Shown here piece after piece: positions 19,182 through 29,768 of a stretch of 64,000 bases of DNA; position 1 is the first letter of the stretch; each line of letters opens with the position of its first letter. The DNA comes from Asterella californica. Lineage: Eukaryota > Streptophyta > Marchantiopsida > Marchantiales > Aytoniaceae. Location: contig JAYKYS010000010.1 in assembly GCA_036924285.1 (NCBI GenBank), forward strand, positions 13,925,001 through 13,989,000, given 5' to 3'. A program made the position numbers and the translations under genes. The notes below the pieces were generated by a model. It did not search any database. It saw nothing but the letters and a program-made list of their open reading frames with translations, and was not told where the DNA came from.

Positions 19182-20633
19182 ATGCCTCCGACCGGAGGAA
19201 GAAGCAGAAGACGCACGTGTAAAGATCCTGAGTGGGTTAACTCACCCCAGCGAACCGCTTCTAGAGAGCAGCGGATATCCCTGAGACACCAAAGGAAAGA
19301 AGAAGAGCTCAGGAAGATCCGATCGGTAGAGTTGGAAGAGCCTTCCATCTCGAGCATAATCTTTGGCGAAGACAAAAGCCAACCGGGTGATCACGTGTAT
19401 AAAGTAGACTTTGGTACTGGTTACTCGAAAGACGTCTTCCCAAGTGCGGGAGAAGCTTCTCAAGGTGAGGGAAGACTGGAGGAGATTGTTCCAGGCGTCT
19501 CGGGAGGTAGCAGTGACAGTAGCTCTGACTCAGAAGACGATCTTCGTGATTCAGACAGACCTGGACCTTCGAGAAGATCATCTCCACCACCTGGACCTGA
19601 GGAAGAAAGAAGTTGGCAGCCGCACCAGCCGGCAGTCAACATGACTTTCCACACTCGGTAGAAGTACCATCCGTACGACGATGATGATGATGCGGATGAC
19701 TTCATCACGATGTTCGAAACCATCTCTAGATCCAACAAGGAAGACGCTGATGTTGACAGACTCCGTGTATTTCCCAGTTTGATCAAAGGGAAAGGAAGGA
19801 GGTGGATGAGTAAAACGTTGGATGATGTTGTAGTAATGGCCGCTTGGGCTACTCTGAAGGCAGCTTTTCTGAAGAGATTCAGAGGAGTGGGCTACGATCG
19901 TATGACCCTCATAGAGCTTCAGAGGCTCGAACGAAAGAAGAAAGAGACACTGAGGGATTACACCGAGAGATTTGAAGATCTCTTGGATCACATCCCTCAG
20001 AATCAAGGAAGACCCGGCTACTGTGCCCAACAAGCTGTGGACTGGTACTTGGGAGGATTGTCTCAGGATATGGAATTGTATTGCAGAAGAGGAGGAGGTG
20101 ATGATTTAGCGGAGGTACAGAAGCATGCCGAGCAATATGAAACCTCGAGCATCACTCGTAATATGACGAAAGACAAAGAGAAGACCTCGAAGAAGTCCAA
20201 GAAGTCGAAGAAGTCTTCCCGGAAGTCCAAGAAGAAGTCCAAGTCCACTGAAACTGATAACAGTGATTCGGAAGCAGCCTCTACTTCTGAAGAGTCTACT
20301 GTCGAAAGTTCAGAATCCGAATCTGAACAAGAGAAGAAGACGCGGAAGAAGAAGAAGGAGAAGACGCGAGCAAGGGAGGAAGTTGTGCAGAAGATGCCTC
20401 AAACTCAGATCATTCAGTCTGCACCTGATCCCCGCATCGATGAGGTTCTGAAGCAATTTGCCGACCTGAAAGTTCATCTTCTGAACCAGAAGGATAAGCG
20501 GAAGCAGCCTACGGCTTCCCGGCCAAACCTTTGGTGCAACCTTTGGTGCAACCTTTGTAACTCTTCTGGACACACCAGAGATCAGTGTACGCTGTCGAGG
20601 CGAGAGTTTCCTGGGAAGGGCGAACCTTCTAGC
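19182..20633 (+). pseudogene. E5 gag, one in-frame stop
   Basis: Frame from ATG 19182 (MPPTGGRSRRR). It has a charged, Ser/Asp-rich N-terminus, TAG at 19659-19661, then a retrotransposon-gag capsid region (about 19700-20150: DADDFITMFE, RRWMSKTL, LQRLERKKKETLRDYTERFE), a Lys/Ser-rich linker, and a zinc knuckle CNLCNSSGHTRDQC (CX2CX4HX4C). A short duplication gives NLWCNLWCNLC just before the knuckle. The frame on both sides of the TAG is the same, so a single nonsense change separates the halves. The frame runs into the E4 LTR at ~20634. Protease and pol resume at 25020. Confidence 0.8.
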
Positions 20634-22314
20634 TGTGATACGATCGTGAAGAGGAGGGCGAAAATCACACACGGATTACGGACCGCAAGAAATCACACCA
20701 CCACGTTCTCGATCTGGTCAAGATAAAACACACGGCGTGCAAGTAGATCTTCAACTCCAGGTCAATCAGATTGCAAAGCTCACGTTCAGCAACTCAGAAT
20801 ATCAGAAAACTGCTCCTGTGAAGCACCAGCGCGTTCACCTAGAAGCTTCCCGTTTTCTATTCAGAAAGATACACGTACAAGTTCTTGGTCTTCTCTCTAC
20901 TCGATTCTGCTCTCTATTCTCAATCCTCCGATGTCAAAACTCTGATCAGACAGAAGTTCTCTTCAGACGTGACCTCTGTAAAATCTTCTCCTAGCTCTTC
21001 GATTCTCTCTACTCGATAGCTCTCGCACGGTAAACTCCACACTGCTCGATGATCGACAAACTGCGATAATGCGATAATGGACTGAGAATTCTCTCTCTCC
21101 GGAGTACACCCCTCTGGGTTTTCCTCCACCCTACGTAACCTTCAGTGTCACCTGGCAAGGGTAAAAAAGATACCCTAAACAGATGGCAGCAGAAAATTAA
21201 ATCACTGATAATATATCTACACGTAAGAAGACTATTTCACTAAGCTTCGCAGATTCATCTATACGGACGGTCGCCGACTTGGCTGTACAGTCAGCATCTG
21301 ACACCTCCACTCGAAGTAACTCCGCCACGGCTACCTCTGGCCACCGGAATCACCTCGTTCTGACACGTGGAGCCCGAGTTATCACCATTGTCGTCTTCCG
21401 GCCCCCTTAAACTTTGAAGTACCGTAAGTATTGCCTCAGGTATCAGTTTCACTTGATTTTTCGACCCAAGTGAATAATATTTCAAACTCTACATTTTTCT
21501 ACAAAAGAATTGGTACCAACTTGGAGTATCTTTGATGCCATCTCGCTACCCCAGGAATTAGAGGGCCGCAACCGAATTCGTACTAATTACCTCGCCAACC
21601 CGAAGGTGAGAGGTCCATTTCGAAACCCGGTGGTATCTCCTTCTAGCATCCACACTAGGTGACTGCACTAGTGCAGGGGTAGACGGAGGCGTCTCGCATT
21701 CACGGTACGTTTAAGGGACATCTAGTGTCCCGCCCCTAGGTAACTTGGTGCCCCTCATATTCCTCCGAAGGGGCCAGCCTACTCCAAGCCGGTTGTGAGT
21801 CTGAAGGGATTTGATCCGGAGACCTCCTCCCTACAAGTTTCTCAGCTACACCACGGAAGCTGATCTCACAACTGGTTTTGAAGACCAGTTTCTAAGCTAA
21901 TATGCTAGAAAGCTGCGGTATTTCGTCTTTCCTTTGCTAACACGAAGTGCCATAACTTTCTCTAAACATGCTCTTTTTGTACATTTCGAATTTTAAATAA
22001 ATACTACATACTACAATCTACATGAGAAAATCTAAAAAGTATTTTTCGAACTCACTCTGATTTATGGTAAATTTCCCGGTATCAGAAATCTTGTAGAAGA
22101 ACCTCAAGTAACTTTTCGCCTGCAACTCCGTTTGCAACTTTTGAACATACCACGGTGATCAGCGCGACGAGACCTACACTGTGGTGTTTTCAGATTTTCG
22201 AATGCTCACTTCCTCCAGAATCGACTTCTCTGAGGTTCTTAACTTCGCTCAGAGAGACTAACTTCTAACTGAGAGGTGAATTATTCACTATGTGGAATAA
22301 TTCACATCACGACA
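20634..22314 (-). repeat. E4 3' LTR (~1.68 kb)
   Basis: The minus-strand start TGTCGTGATGTG at 22314, next to the PPT, is clear. The other end is set at TG 20634 from the length of the E7 LTR (1703 bp) and the loss of E5 gag similarity, so it is approximate. It contains a tRNA-like segment at 21792-21872 and CCTAGGGGCGGGA at ~21733-21745 (minus), shared with the solo LTR at 43293. No gene is seen. Confidence 0.6.
21792..21872 (-). other. tRNA-like / SINE-head-like segment in the E4 LTR
   Basis: This 81-nt minus-strand unit is bounded by an 8-bp inverted repeat GTTGTGAG/CTCACAAC, like an acceptor stem. It has an A-box-like TGGTGTAGCTGAGA (21853-21840) and a B-box-like GGATCAAATCC (21817-21807). 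It does not fold as a normal tRNA as far as I can see. It is best read as a tRNA-derived (SINE-type) pol III promoter relic. Confidence 0.45.
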
Positions 22315-22326
22315 TCCACCCCCTCC
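22315..22326 (-). other. E4 polypurine tract
   Basis: GGAGGGGGTGGA on the minus strand, directly before the LTR start; same layout as E3. Confidence 0.65.
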
Positions 22327-22360
22327 AAACCTGCACATCCTCTGGCATGTGCCAACATCT

Positions 22361-25019
22361 TCATCCTTCTGTCTGCTCTTCATCATCATCGCTCTCGTCC
22401 GTCTCAACCTCTTCAGTAGCCGAGACGTCTTCATCTCTCGTCATCCTCTGCTCAGACTCCAGAAAGTTGAACAAATCTACCGACCCTCCACGTTGTTTGA
22501 ACAACTTCACTCGTTTGCCAGCCACAGATAGTTTCAAAGGAGTACCATCCTGCTCACGTAAACTATAAGTGGCATTCTCATAAACATCTAACACAACATA
22601 AGGCCCGAACCATCTTCGCGAGAACTTACGAAGTGTAGAATGCTGATTCTCGAGCGTGCTATCATACACCAGAATCCAATCACCAACACGTATTGGCTTT
22701 GGTCGTAGTCGATGAGTCTTGTCGAAACGCTCCTTGTTTCTAACTCGAGCCACCTTCAGCTTCTCTTGCGCCTCAGCAAGATCCTCCTCCCTTCGCTCCA
22801 ACTGCCTAGTTCGTAAAGCAAGGAGTGAAGTATGATCTATATCATCTTCTCACGGTAGCGTAGCCCACGTAGGAAAGTCCTCCTCAGCAGGCATGATCGG
22901 TTTCTGCCCCAACATAAGCTCAACCGGCATATAGCCAATCGTGGTACAGTGTGTCGTTCTATCAGCCCATAAAGCAAATGGAAGTAGTATCGGCCATTCT
23001 CTAGGCCTACCATCACATGCTTTCACTAAAGCGTGAACGATAGAAGGGTGTCCTCGTTCACTCTTACCAATCCCTTCTGGATTCATGGCAGTAGTAAGTC
23101 GAAGCTTTACTCCATAACGAGCAAAGAACTCCTTCGCTTCTGCACCTCTCAGCTCGCCCCTATCTGCTCGTAGTCTTCCAACAGATCCATAACGACAGAT
23201 AATATCTTCCAGCACGAACCTACATATGTTCTCTGTAGTCTTCGTCCGTAGTGCTCGTCCCTCCACATAGTTGGAGAGATCTTCCCGAGCTAACACCAAG
23301 TAGCGCATCCCCCATAGTCCCGGCGGCATCATCACAAGATCAAGGACCCACGAAAAATGAATACTAGGTGGGTAGGTAGGTACAAGTCCATCTCTGTAAC
23401 GGACTTTAGAGTAGAACTAGCAGTGCAGACACGACCCAACAAAATCCACTGCGTCTTGATACAAACCCTTCCACCAGTATCGCTCCTTCATCTTCGTGTA
23501 CGTAGCCCAGACTCCACGGTGTCCAGCCCACAAGGTGTCATGAAACTCCTTCAGCAGATTCAGCTTCGTTGGTTGATCATCCACCACTCTAGCCAGCATC
23601 CCATCTCGTCTCTTCGGACGTTTCCATAGATAACCTTCACGTAGAAGGTAACCGTATGCCTTTCGTCTGATCTCCTTAAACTCTGCATCACTCCAACCCT
23701 CTCGTCTGCATAATAAACTCAGATAGTATCCGATATCGCGGAACTTCTCCGTGTAGAACTCCTCGTAGAACGGCAGTGGTTCCAAGTCTGAAGTCTGTTG
23801 ACCAACTTGGCACCAAACGTCTCTCTTCTCTTCATCTTCAACTTCTGCAAACATCTCTTCTTCATCTGTATAACGAGCCCTAGATAACATGTCTGCAACA
23901 GGATTATCCTTTCCTGCTATATGCTTCAGCTCAGGGTTCATACTCCGGATATAAGCAATCCATCGTAGCATTGCTATGTCTGGAGTATTACAGTTTGCTA
24001 TCATACCTAGCAAAGGCAAACAGTCTGTTTCTAGTATCACACGTGCACCTATCAAGAACTCTCGGTCTACCTTCATAGCAGTAACAGCTCCCCATAACTC
24101 TCGTTTCACTTGAGGATAGTTACGTTGCCTATCTGTTAAGATCCGAGCCCCAAACCTTGAAACAAACCGCACGCCTTCTGCATCTTCTTGACCGATTGCC
24201 CATCCAATCGCCTTTGGACTCGTGTCAACAGTCAATATGATAGGTCTTCCGCTCTCATAGCTAAGTCTCCTTAGTACAGGTGGAGACTTCAGAATCTCTT
24301 TCAGCTGCTCCATCGTCTCGTGATGCTCTTGCCGCCAAGTAAACCTCTTCCCTTTTCTCAGAAGTGCATACAAAGGTTCGGCAATGTGTGCATAATGAGG
24401 AATACTCACACGAAAGAACACACAAGCTCCTAAGAATCGTCGAACCTCAGTGATGTTGGTACAGTCTGCTATCCTTGCTATAGCATCTACCTTCTCTGGG
24501 TTCGGCCGTCTTCCAAAAGTACCGCATAAGTGACCAACCACCACAATCTCTGACATTCCAAAACGAGATTTGGTACCTGACAGAGTGAGGTGTACCTCTT
24601 CCAAGCGCATCAGAATCTTCTCCACATCTCGGATGTGGTCTGCAACAAATTTTCTGCAACCATCAGAAGTCATAGTCTCGTCCTTGTCCTCCACCGGACA
24701 GCCTTTCATGGGGATATCATCAAGAAATGGAATAGTAACCTCAGGTACAAACTCTCGTAGCACCTTATGCATCGCGTTTTGCATATGAGCTACTGAGTTT
24801 GTCGCACCCTGAGGAAGAGTACACATCCGCATCAACCCCAAAGGTGTACGCATGGTTGTCAAGTCTCTACTCTCCAAAGCAAGCTGAAACTGATCATAAC
24901 CTGAAAACAAATCTCCAATAGAATAGATAGATCTTCCAGCAAATGCCTCGGCTACTTCATCAACCACAAGCCCTGTTCCAACATTTCGAATCCTGGGGAT
25001 TGTACGGATTGTCTCCATA
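22361..25019 (-). pseudogene. E4 pol fragment (RT, RNase H, integrase), two nonsense codons
   Basis: A single reading frame from mid-RT to the integrase end, stopped only by TAG at 23417-23419 (after CLHC in the integrase zinc domain) and TGA at 22850-22852 (E3 has Trp here, in LPWEDD). RT has FLDDIPMKG with TMRTPLG upstream, RNase H has TVDTSPKAIGWAIG, and integrase has RADRGEL and GIGKSERGH. Similarity to E3 pol is high throughout. The start of RT is missing at 25019, where E5 sequence begins. Both stops fit single C-to-T type changes. Confidence 0.85.
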
Positions 25020-26332
25020 TCGAGGAAGACGAACCAGACCCTGGGAAGCGCGAAGGAAAAGAACCTCAGTTGCAGAAGACGACTGCAGCTCAGAAGATGA
25101 AGACACCTGAAGAAGCGTCATCTCTCACTTTGACGGATGGTACTGTTTGGAATCCTGACCCGAATTCAGATAGTTGGCCTCTGGAGGAAGTTTTGGATGA
25201 AGCTGTGTTCAAGGTAAGTACCAGAAGCAAAGGGAAGTCAGAATCTCGCCAGAAGGACGTCAAGAAGAAGAAGCAGCGTAAGGAGAGGTCATCTTCTCCC
25301 GAGCGGCCGTCTTCTCCTACTTACGACCGAGAAGATCCGAAGTACTTTGCTCCTGACATAAGACAAGAGGTTGAAGCGATCATGCAAGAAGAGCTGGAGA
25401 AGAGACGGAAGATAGTACAGCAGCTTCCTACACCGACTACGGCAACACCTGTCTCACGGGAACAGCCTCCAGTCGAGGGAAGACACTCTTCTGGTCTTCC
25501 ACCTAAGGAAGCAGCTACTACATCTTCTCTGTTGGAAACACCAGTCACTCTTCTGAAAAGATCTCCGTACGACTTCTTGCGAGACTTGTGGAATCAGAAG
25601 GCGGATGTGACCTTCCAACAGCTGTTGGATGACAACGCTGGTTACAGGAAGTTGTTACAATCTGTGCTTCGAGGATCGAGGAAGAGGAGGGCAGCTAAAC
25701 TTCCCAAGAGCACCCCGATCCTAAGAATAGAGCATGAGGACTTGGGAGCCCCAGAACTTGATATGGAGATCCATGGCTGTCTTCTGAAGAAGGTACCCAT
25801 TGATTCCGGCTCCGGAGTTAACATCATGACGGAAGAAACGGCGCATGCCCTAGGCTTCACTGAGTTCCAGCCTACTCCGAGAATTCTCAGAATGGCGGAC
25901 CAGACCCGAAGACGACCTTTGGGGCAACTGAAAGATGTCCTCACGGTAATTGGTGGAGTATCTTTTTACCTCACTTACATCATTTTGCGACCTGTAGCTA
26001 AGGTTGGATATCAGGTGTTGATAGGAAGACCATGGCTGTATGCTGCAAATGTGAATACCGACTGGAGAAGGCATCGTTTGAGATTTTCCAATCCTACACC
26101 CAAGTCTGGTGAGAAGAGTAAAGTCTCGCTTCCTTGGATCAAGATTGGACACCAAGGTGAAACTCCGTCTACAACAGAGGGGTACACTTCAGAAGACTCG
26201 GCTGCGTCTTCTGACAGTGATGAACGGTATAATGAGTTTATGGTGAATAAAGTGTGTGCTACAGAAGTAGCAGAGAAAGTGGAAGATGTGGTCTGTGGGT
26301 ACATTGAGTGCTACGAGATTGCGGAAGAAGAG

Positions 26333-26455
26333 CTTCCAAAAGACGAGAATACAGTCTTCTCTTCGGAAGATCCGATAGTTGGTCTTCCAGAAGACGAGAA
26401 TACCGTCTTCCCTTCGGAAGACCCGACAGTTGGTCTTCCAGAAGACGAATCCGAA
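26333..26455 (+). repeat. 51-bp coding minisatellite in E5 pol
   Basis: Two full 51-bp units (26333-26383, 26384-26434) and a partial third encode LPxDENTVFxSEDPxVG. They form an acidic linker between protease and RT. Each unit carries several GAAGAC/GTCTTC hexamers. Confidence 0.8.
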
Positions 26456-27437
26456 CTAGAAGAAGCTCCCAAACCGGAATACTTCGGTGCTAGTGAGTAC
26501 AGTCACACTGAAGGAATGGTGAACCCGGATGATCTCCAAGAGATGGAGGTTGCTCCTGGGAAGAAGCTGAAGCGTTCCAAGGTGATCGAGGGCCAGCAGT
26601 TGGAAGACTTTCGAGAACTTCTAACGGAGTTCCAGGATGTCTTCGCGTGGACCATAGAAGACATGAAGGGCATACCTCGAGAGTTGGGAGAGCATCACAT
26701 CGACTTGCTAGAGGGCGTTGTTCCTGCACGGCAGAGGCAGTACCGGCTCAACCCCAAGTACTCGCTTCTGGTGAAGGACCAGATTGACCAATACCTGAAG
26801 GCAGGAGTCATCTTCCCAGTACTTAGCAGTGAGTGGGTAGCTCCCATTGTCATCGTGCCGAAGAAGCAGACAGGGAAGATCCGAGTGTGTCAGGACTTCC
26901 GGAAGCTGAACTTGGCCACGAAGAAGGATCATCACCCTTTACCATTCACCGACTCTGTGTTAGACCAAGTAGCAGGACATGAGTTCTACAGCTTCCTAGA
27001 TGGGTATTCTGGGTACAACCAAGTTTCAATCAGAGAAGAAGACAAGTCGAAAACCACTTTCACTACTGATTGGGGCACGTACGCGTACAATCAAATGCCG
27101 TTTGGTTTATGCAACGCACCAGCCACGTTCTAGAGGTTGATGATTACAATCTTCAAGGAGTATCTTCGCACCTTTATGGAGATTTTCTTGGATGATTTCT
27201 GTGTGTTTGGATCGAGAGAAGACCACTTGATATTTCTGAGGAAGTGTTTTCTGAAGTGTAGAGAACATCGTTTGGCACTTCACCCTGAGAAATGCTTCTT
27301 TGGTATGTCAGAGGGGATCTTGCTAGGACATAGGATTTCCGGAAGAGGTATAGAAGTCGACTGTGCTAAGGTGGAAGTCATCATGAAACTCCACCCACCT
27401 GCTAACCTGACACAGTTGAGAAGCTTCCTTGGCAACA

Positions 27438-27573
27438 TAGGATACTACAAGAGGTTTATTGACAGGTACGCAGAGGTAGCAGGAAGACTCACTAAGTTGC
27501 TGAAGTAGGATACTACAGGAGGTTTATTGACAGGTACGCAGAGGTAGCAGGAAGACTCACTAAGTTGCTGAAG
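27438..27573 (+). repeat. 68-bp tandem duplication in E5 RT
   Basis: 27438-27505 is repeated at 27506-27573 with one difference near the start. As 68 is not a multiple of three, it creates TAG at the join and changes frame. Confidence 0.9.
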
Positions 27574-29677
27574 AAAGACGAACCATACATTTGGTCTTCT
27601 GAGCAGCAGGAAGCATTCGAAGAAATGAAGAGGCTTCTGTCGGAATCCCCTGTCCTACGGCCGCCTGATTGGGAAAGAGTCTTCCACATTTATGTGGATG
27701 TTTCTGCTTTTGCCATCGGGGTGGTGTTGAGTCAGAAAGATGAGAAGAAGAAGGATTACCCCATCTACTACGCGGGAAGACAACTCAGTGATGCAGAGAA
27801 GAAGTACTCGACAACCAAAAGGGAGTGTCTTGGCATGATTTACTCCTATAGGAAGTTTAGACACTATCTTCTGGCAAACCCGTTTGTCTTCTATGTAGAT
27901 CACTTCTCTTTGAAACATCTTGTAAAGAAAGCAGATTTGTCTGGCCGGATAGCTAGGTGGATTCTCCTACTCCAGGAATTTACTTACACAGTTGAGTACA
28001 GGCCCGGAAGACAGCATGTTAATGCTGACTACCTATCCAGGTTGGAGACAGAACGACGAGAAGATGAAGTGGAAGACGAGTTTCCTGACGAGAAGTTGTT
28101 TTCAGTTTTCGCAGAGACATTTCATCTGAGGGGGGACGTACCGCCTGCTTCCTAGAAGACGAGACTAGATCTTCTGATCCAGTCTTTGGGACTTCCGCAG
28201 AAGAGTCGATCTTCAAGGACTTGAGAAGGTTCTTGGAAGACCAACAGTATCCCGAGGGAATGGATGCGGAGCAGAAGGCCGTCTTCTTACACAAGGCAGG
28301 GTCATATGCTATCTTCCAGGATATCCTGTTTCGAAAGGGACATGACGAGAAGCTGAGAAGATGCCTCGAGCCGTCAGAGATAAAAGCAGTGATCACAGGT
28401 CTTCACTACGAAGATGCTGGGGGTCACTACGGATTGAAGACCACAGTGAAGAAGATGCTAGACGCCGGATACTGGTGGCCATCTATGTACCGGGACACTT
28501 TCCAGGAGATCAGGAAGTGCGATGCATATGCGCCAGAGGGTGGGAAGACCGACCGCTACAACAAGGTGGCCTCTTACTCCCATTCTTCCGCTTGCTCCGT
28601 TCGAAAAGTGAGGAATCGACTTTATAGGTCCTATCGCCCCGGTGGCGAGAAGAACACGAGCAAGGTACATCTTAATAGCTACCGACTATGCCACCAAGAT
28701 GATGGAAGGCGAGGCCACGAGAAAGAACGATGCCGCAGTAGTAGCAAGGTTCCTATGGCATAACATCATCACTAGGTATGGATGTCCGCTGGAATTGGTG
28801 TCAGATAGGGGCACTCATTTCTTAAATGAGACTATCTCCCTCCTGACCCAATACTTCAGGATTAAGCATCGGAAGACGACGCCATACAACCCGAAAGTGA
28901 ATGGGCTGACGGAGAAGTCGAACGGTCTTCTGTGTGACATCCTGAACAAGGTAACTGTTAACCATGCGTATGACTGGGACACGAAACTGCCATCTGTGTT
29001 GTGGGCTTTCAGAATTTCACCTAAAGTCACTAGCCAGAAGACGCCTTTCTACCTAACTTACGGCATGACACCCATTGTGCCCATTGAGTTAGAGGTCCCA
29101 ACATACCGGTTAGCCGTATCCAAACGCATGGGAGAAGAAGAGAGCCAGGAGCAGCGTCTTCTGAACTTCGTAGAGTTTGAAGAAGACAGGAATGCAGCTT
29201 TGGAGAAGACATACGAGGTGCAAGCGCAACGTAAGGTAAACTACGATAGCAAGTTGAGGAAGGTGACTGTTGTGGACGGGGACTTGGTACTTCTCTATGA
29301 CAACCGTCATATTAAGTTCCCCGGGAAACTTCATCTTCGCTGGATGGGACCTTACCGTGTCTTAGAGGTCTTCGACAATGGCTCTTTGCAGTTGGAAGAG
29401 TTGGACGGTACACTGATGACCACTCGTGTTAATGGGTGGCGCGTCAAGAAGTACTGGACGTAAACAGAAGTGCAGGAACCACTGATGTTTGCGAGGACGC
29501 AAACATGTGAGGGTGGGCGTATGTGGTGCCCACAAATTACAGGATGCACGAATTTTTGAAATTTTTAAGGATAATGACTTGTTTGTATAACTGAAGAAGC
29601 GTTGTTACTTAAGGTTACGTCTTCCTTAACAGGAAGATGATCTTAAGAGCTGTTTGTAATAAGAAGTTGACTTCTTC

Positions 29678-29768
29678 AGAAGACGACCGTCTTCTCAGTT
29701 GCGTCTTCAGAAGACAAGAAGACGGCGGAAGATGGGAAGACGGCGGAAGACACTTGTCTTCCGGAAGA
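29678..29768. promoter_or_regulatory. Cluster of GAAGAC/GTCTTC hexamers near the LTR start
   Basis: Nine hexamers in 91 bp, in both orientations, starting with the dyad GAAGACGACCGTCTTC. The equivalent clusters in the LTRs at 36258-36352 (eight) and 57356-57425 (seven) keep the density but not the exact order. It is a putative protein-binding array; this is inference. Confidence 0.5.

Larger units (their letters stand above)
20634..25019 (-). mobile_element. E4: antisense fragment of an FLDD-clade element inside E5
   Basis: On the minus strand there is pol from mid-RT (25019) through integrase (22361), a PPT, and one LTR (22314-20634). It lacks the 5' LTR, gag, protease and the N-terminal part of RT. 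It sits between the E5 gag knuckle and E5 protease in opposite orientation. No target duplication can be expected because its 5' end is missing. The family is that of E3 and E7. Confidence 0.8.
25020..29463 (+). pseudogene. E5 protease-RT-RNase H-integrase, multiply broken
   Basis: Protease: IDSGSGVNIMTEE (about 25800). RT: KTTFTTDWGTY, then TAG at 27131-27133 replacing the Gln of ATFQR, then FLDDFCVFG. A 68-bp tandem duplication (27438-27573) adds a stop and shifts the frame. RNase H: DVSAFAIGVVLSQ. A frameshift lies near a G run at ~28130. Integrase: HHCC region, one or more frameshifts at ~28540-28640, then VSDRG and GLTEKSNG, ending VNGWRVKKYW at 29463. Before the RT is an acidic linker with 17-aa repeats. 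The many lesions contrast with the ~1% LTR divergence. The lineage looks Tat/Athila-like. Confidence 0.85.

Noticed and set aside
18932..19222. 96-aa Arg-rich ORF in the E5 leader
   Set aside because: It overlaps the gag start in another frame, is low-complexity, and there is no second copy for comparison.
21792..21872. A functional tRNA gene
   Set aside because: A- and B-box-like sequences are present, but the arms do not form a normal cloverleaf by eye and no anticodon arm is clear.
29678..29768. Clustered short repeats as a CRISPR array
   Set aside because: The repeats are 6 bp, in both orientations, with irregular spacing, in a eukaryotic LTR.
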